Shown here: positions 26,735-35,485 of the stretch, in pieces | Layout: every line of letters begins with the position of its first letter | Numbering within the stretch: position 1 is the first letter of the stretch | Assembly: GCA_028817225.1 (NCBI GenBank) | Contig: JAPPQC010000030.1 | Coordinates: 1-46,388, forward strand | Direction of reading: 5' to 3' | DNA: 46,388 nucleotides | From: Gammaproteobacteria bacterium | GTDB lineage: Bacteria; Pseudomonadota; Gammaproteobacteria; Poriferisulfidales; Oxydemutatoraceae | Notes under the pieces: generated by a model | Seen by the model: only the letters and a program-made list of their open reading frames with translations | Told to the model about the DNA's origin: nothing | The model's database searches: none | Made by a program: the position numbers and the translations under genes

Positions 26735-27418
26735 CTATTCCAGGTCGAAAGCATACCGGGAAAGGTCGCTTCTTTGGCCACCCTGCAATCTGAGTTCAAA
26801 GTTTCCTTCAGCAACAAATATTCGCACATGCCACCGGAGAATCTGGTTTGTGTCTTTGTCATATGCTGGATTCAGTTTTTCCTTGATTTCACTGAATTCC
26901 TTGATAGAAAGCGCAATCGCCCCGGTTTGCCCCTCCATCCCAAAAAGAAGATAGCCCTTGTCCGCATTCTGAAGAAAGTCAACAACCTTCTTTCTAGGAC
27001 CAAACCAAAAAAATTGGTTTCCTTTTTCTTCGTACAATTTTGAGATGTAACAGCCAACACAAATTGTTTTCGACTCATTGTAAAATGTCGCTTCACTCCT
27101 TTTAAGCAATGTCACATTCTCCCTGTCCTGGAAAGCAATGAGAACTTTTTCTCTCAACCCGGGTGTTTTTTCTCTTTTCTCTTCAGCCTTAACGTCTTTC
27201 CCTGTCTCTCGCCGGATAGTTTTCGGTTTTGTAAACGCCTTAATCTCGACTATCGGAAATATCTGGCATGCCTTTTCCAGGAAATTTCTTGTGTCAGCCT
27301 CGTCTGCCTTTGAAATGTGCGGCTTATTTGATTGGTTGTCATTGTCAAGATCGCATCGGTTGATTTCCTCCGCTTTTTCTATCAGATACGACTCCATCCA
27401 TTTGAAAGGATTCGCCAT
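26735..27418 (-). CDS. Unknown protein in AT-rich insert
   Basis: A 227-aa soluble, charged protein that I do not recognise. No signal peptide or membrane segment is visible. A Lys/Glu-rich linker (about 65-95) separates an N-terminal helical part from a compact C-terminal domain (VGCYISKLYEEKGNQFFWFGPRKKVVDFLQ ... ILRWHVRIFVAEGNFELRL). ATG 27418 has GGGAGG 8 nt upstream. It is clearly AT-richer than grxD next door, and ACGT occurs inside it (27192) and just upstream (27463). It shares an insert with the RhuM-Fic gene, so an accessory or defence role is possible but unproven. Confidence 0.75.
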   Translation of the reverse strand: MANPFKWMESYLIEKAEEINRCDLDNDNQSNKPHISKADEADTRNFLEKACQIFPIVEIKAFTKPKTIRRETGKDVKAEEKREKTPGLREKVLIAFQDRENVTLLKRSEATFYNESKTICVGCYISKLYEEKGNQFFWFGPRKKVVDFLQNADKGYLLFGMEGQTGAIALSIKEFSEIKEKLNPAYDKDTNQILRWHVRIFVAEGNFELRLQGGQRSDLSRYAFDLE

Positions 27419-27598
27419 AATTAATGCCTCCCTTGAAATTAATCGTTGCATTTTACCACACTACGTCTCTCCATCCCCGCTTGGGTCGCCTGTCACCATC
27501 AGTCTGCCACACTCAGAATATCGCCGGCGACAGGCGTCTGCGTTGTCATCGCGTTTCAGCAGCGAGGGCGCAGTGCAACACCATCCACCGAATGACCC

Positions 27599-28570
27599 TC
27601 ATTTTTTCAGAAGCAGCAAAACAAGCCCGATGATTTTCTCCTTTTCTTTCGGGTCGGATTCGGCAATCAGCAGGGTCAGCGCGGTCAGGGTTTGTGCGGT
27701 TATTTTTTCCTGAAAGCGCAGTTTCGCTTTTTGCAGAAACCAGACAAAGGCAAACGCCCCGGCGCGCTTGTTGCCGTCGTTGAACGGGTGATTTTTGACG
27801 GTGAAGTAGAGCAAATGGGCGGCTTTTTCCTCTATGCTCGGATACGCTTCTTTGCCGAAGGCGGATTGAAAGACATTGCCCAGGATTGCGTTCAGACTTT
27901 CCCCGCTTTTTTCCTGCGCGAACAGTTCGGTGGCTTCGCCTTTTCTCATCAGTTCCGCCTTGAAAGCGGCGATGTCGGCATACAGGTCCCGCGCCTGCAC
28001 TGTGAGCGTCTTTCTGGTCAGCCCCTTTTGCGGAAACTGCTGTTTGTCGTAGGCGTCCAGCGAGAACCATGTCCCGGCAAAGGCGCCGACCAGTTCCAGA
28101 ACATCGGCGTTCGCCAGTTTGTCGTTTCCGGCGGAAAGCGTTTTGATGTCGGCCACCGCGCGCATGAACTTCCGGTAATTTCCGCTGATGCGTTTTTTGT
28201 TTATCGTGTAGCCGTCCAGCAGATGCTGTTTGAGGGTTTTGGTCGCCCAGATGCGAAATTGCGTGGCTTGCCGGGAGTCCACCCGGTAGCCGACGGAGAG
28301 AATCATGTCCAGATTGTAGTATTCAACCTGATAGGTTTTTCCATCGGTGGCAGTTGTTGCAATTTTTGCAACAACTGAATGTTGCTCCAATTCTCCCGCC
28401 TTGAATATATTTTTGATATGCCGCGAAATAACCGACTTGTCGCGGCCAAACAACTCGGCGATTTGATTGAGATTCCCCCAAATGGTGTCACGCTCAAGGT
28501 CCCCGCGGAACTCGATTTTCCCACTTTTTGCCTGGTAAATAACGGCTTGCTTTTGTGCCTTGTTTTTCAT
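27599..28570 (-). CDS. RhuM-type domain fused to Fic/Doc domain
   Basis: A 323-aa two-domain protein. Residues 1 to about 140 match the RhuM virulence-protein family (IYQAKSGKIEFRGDLERDTIWGNLNQIAELFGRDKSVISRHIKNIF, VEYYNLDMILSVGYRVDSRQATQFRIWAT), a probable DNA-binding module. The C-terminal part is a Fic/Doc domain with HPFNDGNKRAG (261-271), the AMP- or phosphate-transferring motif. This fusion is known in accessory regions of many bacteria and resembles toxin-antitoxin or phage-exclusion components. No separate Doc-type antitoxin gene is evident. Its ATG overlaps the stop of a tiny upstream frame. Confidence 0.88.
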   Translation of the reverse strand: MKNKAQKQAVIYQAKSGKIEFRGDLERDTIWGNLNQIAELFGRDKSVISRHIKNIFKAGELEQHSVVAKIATTATDGKTYQVEYYNLDMILSVGYRVDSRQATQFRIWATKTLKQHLLDGYTINKKRISGNYRKFMRAVADIKTLSAGNDKLANADVLELVGAFAGTWFSLDAYDKQQFPQKGLTRKTLTVQARDLYADIAAFKAELMRKGEATELFAQEKSGESLNAILGNVFQSAFGKEAYPSIEEKAAHLLYFTVKNHPFNDGNKRAGAFAFVWFLQKAKLRFQEKITAQTLTALTLLIAESDPKEKEKIIGLVLLLLKK

Positions 28571-28623
28571 CTGCCCGGGTGCCAGATCAGGCGGATGGGT
28601 AAAGTGTCTTCTTCTTTACTCAT
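28567..28623 (-). CDS. Possible 18-residue leader or mini-protein coupled to RhuM-Fic
   Basis: ATG 28623, preceded by GGGGA at good spacing, opens an 18-codon frame (SKEEDTLPIRLIWHPGR) whose TGA overlaps the ATG of the next gene (ATGA). Such overlap usually means coupled translation. It is too short to judge by composition. The surrounding 301-bp gap (28571-28871) otherwise holds only the queG upstream region. Confidence 0.35.
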   Translation of the reverse strand: MSKEEDTLPIRLIWHPGR

Positions 28624-28871
28624 GGTCATCCCCGCCGACAGAGTATATCGCCAGTGGCCAACAATGGGGAAACCAGTGTTTTCCCGGCGCATTCCGGCCT
28701 TTGGGGCTCTTGTCTGGCGGCGGCTACACTGACAGATTGAATCCACAACATCGCACGACTTCCCCGCCCAGCCAGAACCCCTTCTGTTTTCGGGCTTTTC
28801 CGCAAATTTAGAGGAAAGACTAAAATTTGGCGGGTATGCTGAATTTACAGCACTGTATCATGCAAGCCGCG

Positions 28872-29969
28872 ATGAAAAACAACCTGTCCCGTCCCGAACA
28901 AATCACCCGCCAGGTGCGCGCCTGGTGTCGTGAACTGGGTTTTGACGGCGTCGGTTTCGCGCACACGCGGCTGGAGAAATACGAGGCGCGGCTGATGGAG
29001 TGGCTTGGCGACGGGATGCACGGCGAGATGCATTACATGGCCGCGCACGGCGACAAGCGCAGCCGTCCGGCGCAACTGGTGGAAGGAACCGTCAGCGTTA
29101 TCTCGGTGCGGATGAACTACCTGACCGACGCCGCCGACCCGTGGCGGGTGCTGGAGCAGCCGCGCCTCGGTTATGTGTCGCGTTACGCGCTCGGGCGCGA
29201 CTACCACAAACTGATGCGCAAGCGGCTTCAGGCGCTGGCGACGCGGATGGAGCGCGCGTTCGGGCCGTTCGGCTACCGCGCCTTCGTGGACAGCGCGCCG
29301 GTGCTGGAAAAGCCGCTGGCCGAGCAGGCCGGCCTCGGCTGGATTGGCAAGCACACCAATTTGATTGACCGCGCATCCGGCTCGTGGTTTTTTCTCGGCG
29401 AACTCTACACGACGCTGCCGCTACCGCCCTCGACGCCGCAAAGCGACCACTGCGGGCGCTGCCGGCGCTGCCTTGACATCTGCCCGACGCAGGCCATCGT
29501 CGCGCCGTACCGGCTGGACGCGCGGCGCTGCATTTCGTACCTGACCATCGAACTGAAAGGCTCCATCCCGGTCGAATTGCGCCCGCTGATGGGCAACCGC
29601 ATCTACGGCTGCGACGACTGCCAGTTGGTGTGTCCGTGGAACCGCTTCGCGCGCCTTTCCGGCGAGAGCGACTTCCGCCCGCGCCGCGGCCTCGACGGCG
29701 CCGCGCTGCTGGAGTTGTTCGCCTGGGACGAGCGGCAGTTCAGGCGCAAACTGGCCGGTTCGCCGATTCGCCGCATCGGACACGAACGCTGGCAGAGAAA
29801 CATCGCCGTCGCCCTCGGCAACAACGATTATTCACGCGACATCGCCGCCGCGCTGGAAAAGAAACGCGACGACCCGTCCGCGCTGGTGCGCGAACATGTG
29901 CGCTGGGCGCTGAACGAGATGGAGCGGAAGCGCGGCGCGCGCAGCGCTCAGCCGCCCCACTCGCGGTAG
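28872..29969 (+). CDS. queG: Epoxyqueuosine reductase
   Basis: Cobalamin- and Fe-S-dependent enzyme for the last step of queuosine synthesis in tRNA. The protein is 365 aa. Matches to E. coli QueG are dense: VISVRMNYL, LGYVSRYALGRDYHKL, FVDSAPVLEKPLAEQAGLGWIGKH, the ferredoxin motifs CGRCRRCLDICPTQAI and YGCDDCQLVCPWNR, and RRIGHERWQRNIAVALGN. I take ATG 28872 as start; ATG 28860 is possible. A TATCAT box (28856-28861) lies just upstream, suggesting a very short leader. The 3' end overlaps pgi by 22 bp, converging. Confidence 0.95.
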   Translation: MKNNLSRPEQITRQVRAWCRELGFDGVGFAHTRLEKYEARLMEWLGDGMHGEMHYMAAHGDKRSRPAQLVEGTVSVISVRMNYLTDAADPWRVLEQPRLGYVSRYALGRDYHKLMRKRLQALATRMERAFGPFGYRAFVDSAPVLEKPLAEQAGLGWIGKHTNLIDRASGSWFFLGELYTTLPLPPSTPQSDHCGRCRRCLDICPTQAIVAPYRLDARRCISYLTIELKGSIPVELRPLMGNRIYGCDDCQLVCPWNRFARLSGESDFRPRRGLDGAALLELFAWDERQFRRKLAGSPIRRIGHERWQRNIAVALGNNDYSRDIAAALEKKRDDPSALVREHVRWALNEMERKRGARSAQPPHSR

Positions 29970-31525
29970 CGGCGCGCCAGACCCCGCGTTGAGGCGTCGC
30001 CGCCGACATCGGCGCCGGATTGCAGTGCGCGGTGGATGCCGCGCGCCAGCGTCTTACCGGCCTCGACGCCGGACTGGTCGAACGGGTTGATGTTCCAGAC
30101 GACGCTTTGCGTGAACACCTTGTGCTCGTACAGCGCAATCAGCGCACCCAATGTGCGCGGCGTCAGGCGGCGCAGCATCAGCGCGTTGACCGGGCGGTCG
30201 CCGGCGTGGCGGCGCCACGGTTCGGACGCCTCGACGCCGTGCATCAGCAGATGCGACTGCGCCAGAAAGTTCGCGCACGGCCACGCATCCGCCGCCGCCG
30301 GGCGCGCGCTGATGATGAAGTCCGCCGGCACCAGGCGCGTGCCCTGGTGCAGCAACTGGTAAAAAGCGTGCTGGCCCTCAAGCGCGTTGCCGCCCCACAC
30401 GACCGGCGCGCTGTCGCGCGCCAGCGCCCGCCCCTGGCGGTCCACCGACTTGCCGTTGCTTTCCATTTCAAGTTGCTGCAAATACGCCGGCAGCAGCGCC
30501 AGTTCGTCGTCGTACGGCAGCACCGCGCGGCTTTGCGCGCCGTGGAAATTGACATACCAGACATCGAGCAGCGCCAGAATGACCGGCGCGTTGGCCTCCG
30601 GCGGCGCCTGTTCAAAATGCCGGTCCATGCAGTGCGCGCCGGCCAGCATCTCGTCGAATGCGTCCATGCCGGCGTGGATTGCAAACGGCAAGCCGGCGGC
30701 GGCGCACAGCGAGTAGCGCCCGCCGACCCATTGCGGCAGCGGCAAGTGGTGTTCGGGCGCGATGCCGAAACGCCGCACCTCGCCGGCGTTGGCCGACACC
30801 GCAATGAACTGTCCGCGCGCAACACCGCCGAGCCAGTCCGCGGCGCGGCGCGCGCTGTGCAATGTCTCGGGTGTCGTGAACGACTTGGAGACGACGATAA
30901 ACAATGTCCGCGCAGGGTCGAGTGACGGCAACAGGCGTTCCAGTTCGCCGGCGGCGGACACGAAGTGCACTCGTGGTGCGCCGTTGGGCGGTGCGTTGTG
31001 AGGCGGCGTGCCGCCGGGCGGCGCTTCGGCGAAGGCGCGCGCCGCCATCAGCGGGCCGAGGTGCGAGCCGCCGATGCCGATGCTGACGACATCGCACACC
31101 GCAGCGCCGCCCGCGCCGCGCCACTCGCCGCAGCGCAGCGCGTCGCTGATTTCTCTCATGCGCGAACGCACATCGGCGACCTCGCGCATCACATCGCACC
31201 CGGCGACCGTCAGCGGCGCGTCCAGCGGGCGCCGCAGCGCGGTGTGCAGCGCCGGACGCTGCTCGGTGGCATTGACCTCGCCGCCCGACAGCAACCGCGC
31301 CCGCCACTCGTCAAAGCGGGCGGCGCGCAACAAATCAAACAGCAGGCGCAGCGTCTCGCCGGTGACCCGGTTTTTGGAGTAGTCCAGGAACAGATCGCAG
31401 CATTCCAGCGAGTAGTTGTCAAAACGCGCCGGGTCGGCGTCGAACAAATCGCGGATGCACGCATCGCCCGCGCCGTCGCGGTGCGCGCGCAACGCATCCC
31501 AGCAAACCGCTGATTGATTGGTCAT
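29948..31525 (-). CDS. pgi: Glucose-6-phosphate isomerase
   Basis: Interconverts glucose-6-P and fructose-6-P. The protein is 525 aa (E. coli 549). Core motifs: VSIGIGGSHLGPLM, FIVVSKSFTTPETL, VGGRYSLCAAAGLPFAI, VWGGNALEGQHAFYQLLHQG and FTQSVVWNINPFDQSGVEAGK. A short Pro/Gly-rich insert (PPGGTPPHNAPPNGAPR, about 30972-31022) follows the GIGGSHLGP region, where E. coli has only a short loop. The start is ATG 31525. Confidence 0.96.
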   Translation of the reverse strand: MTNQSAVCWDALRAHRDGAGDACIRDLFDADPARFDNYSLECCDLFLDYSKNRVTGETLRLLFDLLRAARFDEWRARLLSGGEVNATEQRPALHTALRRPLDAPLTVAGCDVMREVADVRSRMREISDALRCGEWRGAGGAAVCDVVSIGIGGSHLGPLMAARAFAEAPPGGTPPHNAPPNGAPRVHFVSAAGELERLLPSLDPARTLFIVVSKSFTTPETLHSARRAADWLGGVARGQFIAVSANAGEVRRFGIAPEHHLPLPQWVGGRYSLCAAAGLPFAIHAGMDAFDEMLAGAHCMDRHFEQAPPEANAPVILALLDVWYVNFHGAQSRAVLPYDDELALLPAYLQQLEMESNGKSVDRQGRALARDSAPVVWGGNALEGQHAFYQLLHQGTRLVPADFIISARPAAADAWPCANFLAQSHLLMHGVEASEPWRRHAGDRPVNALMLRRLTPRTLGALIALYEHKVFTQSVVWNINPFDQSGVEAGKTLARGIHRALQSGADVGGDASTRGLARRYREWGG

Positions 31526-31563
31526 GCCTGCCTTGTCCGCCTGTTCCACAAATCGTTCAGACG

Positions 31564-31569
31564 ATTATA
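31564..31569 (-). promoter_or_regulatory. -10 box of pgi
   Basis: Minus strand TATAAT at 31569-31564, about 39 bp before the pgi start. No convincing -35. Confidence 0.45.
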
Positions 31570-31640
31570 TCGGAAAGCCGGCAAACCCCTTGTGTGCGTC
31601 ATTCATTCCCGCTCCAGCCCGGCCGGATTCGCCGGAATAC

Positions 31641-31670
31641 TTGACTTTTTCGGCAAGTATATGTTATCAT
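31641..31670 (+). promoter_or_regulatory. Sigma70 promoter of the small double-glycine gene
   Basis: TTGACT (31641-31646), 18-bp spacer, TATCAT (31665-31670). Predicted transcript start is near 31677, about 42 nt before ATG 31719. Confidence 0.65.
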
Positions 31671-31718
31671 TCCGCAGTCGGGAGTTACCACTTTAACCAT
31701 GTAAAGGAGACCATTGTG

Positions 31719-31994
31719 ATGAGCAAACAAGAGCACAAATTGCCTGATGGCCGGTCAATGAGCCAAATGACCGCCGCGGAAGCGGAAGAGCATGAGCACG
31801 CCCGCGCCGTCGTACAAGAAAACGCCTCGCTGGCCGAGGAGGAACTCGACAAAATACACGGCGGCCTGACTTTCCGCGAGACGAAATGGGATCGGTTCCG
31901 TTTGTGGAACTACGCGTTCTGGAACGGCGAATTGGACGTCATGTCGGACCTCATGCAGGGCAAGCCGTTGAGCGAAATCTCCTGGAGGCCGTGA
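31719..31994 (+). CDS. Small protein with double-glycine leader, possible RiPP/bacteriocin precursor
   Basis: A 91-aa protein with its own promoter and a good AAGGAGA ribosome site 8 nt upstream. The N-terminal half is acidic and helical, ending SLAEEELDKIHGG (37-49). That is the pattern of leader peptides cut after Gly-Gly by C39 peptidase transporters. The remaining 42 residues (from LTFRETKWDRF) are rich in Trp and aromatic residues (four Trp, two Tyr or Phe clusters), contain no Cys, and end SEISWRP. No maturase, peptidase or transporter lies nearby, so a class of product cannot be assigned. A chance resemblance in a small helical protein is possible. It contains ACGT at 31936, rare in this genome. 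Confidence 0.7.
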   Translation: MSKQEHKLPDGRSMSQMTAAEAEEHEHARAVVQENASLAEEELDKIHGGLTFRETKWDRFRLWNYAFWNGELDVMSDLMQGKPLSEISWRP

Positions 31995-32011
31995 TCGCGA
32001 CATAAGCCAAT

Positions 32012-32042
32012 GAGGGCACGGTAAATCCTTCCGCGCCCTCAA
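32012..32042 (+). terminator. Hairpin after the small gene
   Basis: TGAGGGC (32012-32018) pairs with GCCCTCA (32036-32042), with three more inner pairs after one mismatch. It starts 18 nt after the stop. There is no T-run, so function is moderate confidence. Confidence 0.45.
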
Positions 32043-32077
32043 TTCACCGCCCCACCCCGTCTATCACCGCCGCAGAG

Positions 32078-32134
32078 GTGCAAAAACTGCACCGGTGCGG
32101 CCCATTTCCCCCAGTCTTTCCCGCCTGCTAAAAT
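32078..32134 (+). promoter_or_regulatory. Inverted repeat and extended -10 before the ABC importer
   Basis: GGTGCA (32078-32083) and TGCACC (32089-32094) form a short dyad, overlapping the palindrome CACCGGTG (32091-32098). Then TGCTAAAAT (32126-32134) fits an extended -10. The dyad lies just upstream of where a -35 would be, as an activator or repressor site might. A poor -35 supports the need for an activator. The rest of the 232-bp gap shows nothing else. Confidence 0.4.
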
Positions 32135-32226
32135 GGCGGCACGCAAAACATTGCCGGCAAACGGGCGGGTCGGGCGCCCGGAGGCGAACGGCAGATGAAC
32201 GACACGCCAACGACAGGAGACTTGCC

Positions 32227-33384
32227 ATGAAAAAACAACGCTTCACACCCACCGCGCCCGGCACATCACGGCGGTCGTTTTTGCGCGGCGCTGCCGCCGC
32301 GGGCGTTGCCGCCGCAGCCGGGCCGTGGATTGTCAGCCCGCGCGCGCTGGCGTCGTCGGGGGAACTGAATATCCTGATGTGGTCCGACTACCTGCCGCCG
32401 GATTTTCTGGAGGCGTTCACCGGCGAGACCGGCATCAGGGTTCGCTACACCGGCATCGGCTCCAACGAGGAAATCATCAACAAGATGAAAGCGACACGCG
32501 GGCGCGGCGTGGACATCTGCTCGCCGACCAACCTGCGCTCGGGGCAGTGGGTGAACCTCGATTTGCTGCAACCGTTCGACTACGCCCGCATCGGCAACCT
32601 GAAAAATGTCAACAAGGCGATGCTGAAGGTCGGCGACAACGAGTGGAACTTCAACGGCAGGGGTTCGCACTGGCTGCCGCACATCTGGGGCACCGAGGCC
32701 GTCGGCTGGCGCGCCGATTTGTGGGCGCCCGAGGACGACCTGCCGAGTTACGGCGACATCTGGCAGCCCGAAGTGCGCGGCAAGACGATGTGCCGCCCGC
32801 ACTCGGGAATGCTCGGCGCCGGCCTCTACATGGAGACCATCGGCGAACTGGAGCCGGGCGACATCTGGAGAGCCTACCGCGGCGAGGATGTGATGCGCCC
32901 GATCTGGTCGAAGATTACCGACTGGTGCATCGCGCGCAAGGCGCAGATCAAACTGTTCTGGAACGACGCCGACAGCCAGAAAAACGGCCTGCTGAACGAC
33001 GGCGTCGTCGTCGGGCAGACCTGGGACGGCCCGGTGCTGGCGCTGAAAACGCAGGGCGAGCCGGTCGCCTACCGCGCGCCGAAGGAAGGCGCGCTCGCGT
33101 GGGTGGACGGCATGGCGCTGTCGGCTGCGGCGGAGAACACCGACGAGGCCTACGCATTCATTGACTTCTGCTTCCGGCCCGAACCGGCGGGCAAGGCGAT
33201 AGACAAGCACGGCTACAACTCGGCGGTGGCCGGCGCCGACCGCCACGCCGGCGATGTGTACAAGAAGAACTTTGACGACGCCTACCCCGGCGACGCGCTG
33301 TCCAACCTGAACCCGTGGCCGCTGGAACCGCAGTGGTACGCCGATGTTCGCACCGAGTACCGAAACAAGTTCGTCAACGCCTGA
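32227..33384 (+). CDS. Polyamine-type ABC transporter substrate-binding protein
   Basis: Periplasmic binding protein of the spermidine/putrescine (PotD/PotF) family. The protein is 385 aa. The N-terminus carries a twin-arginine signal, SRRSFLRGAAAAGVAAAAGP, so it is probably exported folded by Tat. Mature start ELNILMWSDYLPPDFLEAFTGETGI is typical of this family. ATG 32227 has AGGAGA 7 nt upstream. It leads a four-gene importer operon. Substrate is probably a polyamine or similar cation, but related proteins bind other ligands. Confidence 0.9.
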   Translation: MKKQRFTPTAPGTSRRSFLRGAAAAGVAAAAGPWIVSPRALASSGELNILMWSDYLPPDFLEAFTGETGIRVRYTGIGSNEEIINKMKATRGRGVDICSPTNLRSGQWVNLDLLQPFDYARIGNLKNVNKAMLKVGDNEWNFNGRGSHWLPHIWGTEAVGWRADLWAPEDDLPSYGDIWQPEVRGKTMCRPHSGMLGAGLYMETIGELEPGDIWRAYRGEDVMRPIWSKITDWCIARKAQIKLFWNDADSQKNGLLNDGVVVGQTWDGPVLALKTQGEPVAYRAPKEGALAWVDGMALSAAAENTDEAYAFIDFCFRPEPAGKAIDKHGYNSAVAGADRHAGDVYKKNFDDAYPGDALSNLNPWPLEPQWYADVRTEYRNKFVNA

Positions 33385-33436
33385 GTGACGGCGCCGTGGC
33401 CGTGCCCCCGCCCGCGACCGGCAGCGCAAAACCCCG

Positions 33437-34534
33437 ATGACCTCGGAAGTCGCGCTGGAGAATGTGTGGATACGCTTCGGCGACTTTGTCGCCGCGCGTG
33501 ACATCAACATCACGATACGCGCGGGCGAGTTTTTCAGTTTTCTCGGGCCTTCGGGCTGCGGCAAGACCACGCTGCTGCGGGCGGTGTCGGGCTTTCTCGA
33601 GCCGAGCGAGGGGCGCGTGCTGATTGGCGGCGCCGACATGGCCGGCATCGGCCCGAACAAGCGCCCGACGGCGCTGATCTTCCAGAACCTCGCGCTGTTT
33701 CCGCTGATGTCGGTGTGGGAGAACATCACCTTCGCGCTCGAGGTGCGCGGCGTCGGCGCGGCGCGGCGTCGCAAGCGCGCCGACGAACTGCTGGAATTGA
33801 TCGCGCTGCCCGGGCAGGGCGACAAGACGGTCGGCGAGTTGTCCGGCGGCCAGCGCCAGCGCGTCGCCGTCGCGCGCGCGCTGGCGGCGGAGCCGGAGGT
33901 GCTGCTGCTGGACGAGCCGCTGTCGGCGCTCGACCTGAAACTGCGCCAGCACATGCGCACCGAACTGCGCGACATTCAGCGGCGCGTCGGCATCACTTTC
34001 ATCTACATCACCCACGACCAGGGCGAGGCGCTGACGATGTCCGACAACATCGCGGTGATGCGCGAGGGCGTCATCGAGCAGGTCGCCGACGGCAACACCC
34101 TCTACGACAGGCCGGACACCGCCTTCGTCGCGTCGTTCGTCGGCGAGAACAACCTGTTTCGCGGTCGGGTCGGCGCGGTGGAACGCGGCGCCGTCACGGT
34201 GGAAACCCCGGTCGGCGCGCTGCGCGCGCGTTCCGCAAGCGGCGGCGCGCTCGCCGTCGGCGACGATGCGTTCGTGTTCATCCGCCCGGAGTCGCTCCGG
34301 TTCGACGACGCGATGACAATGGAAAACCGCATTGACGCGCGGATTCAGCGGCGGGAATTCGAGGGCAGTTTCTGGCAGGTGTTCTTCGACGCCGGCGGCG
34401 GCGAGCAGCAACTGAAACTGTCCATGGTCAACGACGGCGCCGCCGTCGCCCGCCGCCCCGGCCAGCGGGTGACGCTCGGCTTTGCGGCGGAACTGGCGGT
34501 GGCCACCCCCGCCGGCCCGCTCGCCGCCGGGTAA
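33437..34534 (+). CDS. Polyamine-type ABC transporter ATP-binding protein
   Basis: ATPase of the importer. The protein is 365 aa. Walker A GPSGCGKTT (37-45), Q-loop FQNLALFP, signature LSGGQRQRVAVARAL, Walker B VLLLDEPLSALD and the switch His in YITHDQGEAL are all intact. The C-terminal TOBE domain (about 280-360) is typical of PotA/PotG. It sits between the binding protein and the two permeases. Confidence 0.94.
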   Translation: MTSEVALENVWIRFGDFVAARDINITIRAGEFFSFLGPSGCGKTTLLRAVSGFLEPSEGRVLIGGADMAGIGPNKRPTALIFQNLALFPLMSVWENITFALEVRGVGAARRRKRADELLELIALPGQGDKTVGELSGGQRQRVAVARALAAEPEVLLLDEPLSALDLKLRQHMRTELRDIQRRVGITFIYITHDQGEALTMSDNIAVMREGVIEQVADGNTLYDRPDTAFVASFVGENNLFRGRVGAVERGAVTVETPVGALRARSASGGALAVGDDAFVFIRPESLRFDDAMTMENRIDARIQRREFEGSFWQVFFDAGGGEQQLKLSMVNDGAAVARRPGQRVTLGFAAELAVATPAGPLAAG

Positions 34535-34558
34535 CCGCCGCGCGCACGCGAGTTGACG

Positions 34559-35485
34559 ATGACGCTTGTGCGCCACCTGCGCGAATTCCACCGCCGCAAC
34601 GGCGCCGGCCTGTCGGTGTTTCTGCTCGGCGCGACGGGCTTCTGGATATTGTTCATGATCGTGCTGCCGCAGTTGTTCATGGTGGACTTCTCGTTTCGCG
34701 CCAATGTGCCGCCGCCGAAATGGGGCACGCCGGAGCACCACTACACGCTGGAGCACTACCGCTACATGATTTACGGCGGCGGCGGCGAAGGCTCGTTCAA
34801 TGTCATTGATTTGCAGGTGTTCTTCAAGACCATCGCCGCGGCGATTCTCGTCACGCTGTTCGACGCGGCGCTGTGCTACCCCATCGCCTGGTATCTGGCG
34901 CAGGTCGCGCGCGGCGGCTGGGCGCGGCTGATGGTGCTGGCGCTGGTCGTGCCGTTCTGGATCAACGAGATTCTGCGCGCCTTCGCGTTCCACATCCTGT
35001 TCGGCGCGAGCGGCGTGCTCAACCGTGGGCTGATGGCCGCCGGCGTTCTCGACGAACCGTACGACTTCGTGCGCGAAGACATCGCCCTCTACGCCGGCCT
35101 CGGCTACGCCTTCATCCTGCTGATGATCTTCCCCATCTACAACGCCATCGAAAGCCTCGACAAAAACCAGGTCGAGGCGGCGCGCGACCTCGGCGCGCCG
35201 TGGTGGCGCATTCACTGGCGCGTCGTCATTCCCCACGCCAGGCCCGGCATCACATCCGGCTGCACGATGGTGTTCATGCTCACGGCGGGCGCGCTGGCCG
35301 CGCCGCAGATACTCGGCGGGCCGGGCAGCCTGTGGTTCACGCAGATTATCTACCAGGCCTTCAACCAGGCCGGCAACTGGGCGCGCGGCTCGGCCTACGC
35401 GATCATCCTGCTGGTGTCGTGCATCGTGCTGGTGCTGGCGCTGATGAAGGCGTTCAAGGTGCGCCTCGGCGAGATTGCGAGATGA
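34559..35485 (+). CDS. Polyamine-type ABC transporter permease (PotB/PotH type)
   Basis: Inner-membrane permease. The protein is 308 aa with six transmembrane segments. The EAA motif is EAARDLGAPWWRIHWRVVIPHARPGI, the contact for the ATPase. ATG 34559 is preferred over TTG 34553. Its stop overlaps the next start in an ATGA. Confidence 0.92.
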   Translation: MTLVRHLREFHRRNGAGLSVFLLGATGFWILFMIVLPQLFMVDFSFRANVPPPKWGTPEHHYTLEHYRYMIYGGGGEGSFNVIDLQVFFKTIAAAILVTLFDAALCYPIAWYLAQVARGGWARLMVLALVVPFWINEILRAFAFHILFGASGVLNRGLMAAGVLDEPYDFVREDIALYAGLGYAFILLMIFPIYNAIESLDKNQVEAARDLGAPWWRIHWRVVIPHARPGITSGCTMVFMLTAGALAAPQILGGPGSLWFTQIIYQAFNQAGNWARGSAYAIILLVSCIVLVLALMKAFKVRLGEIAR

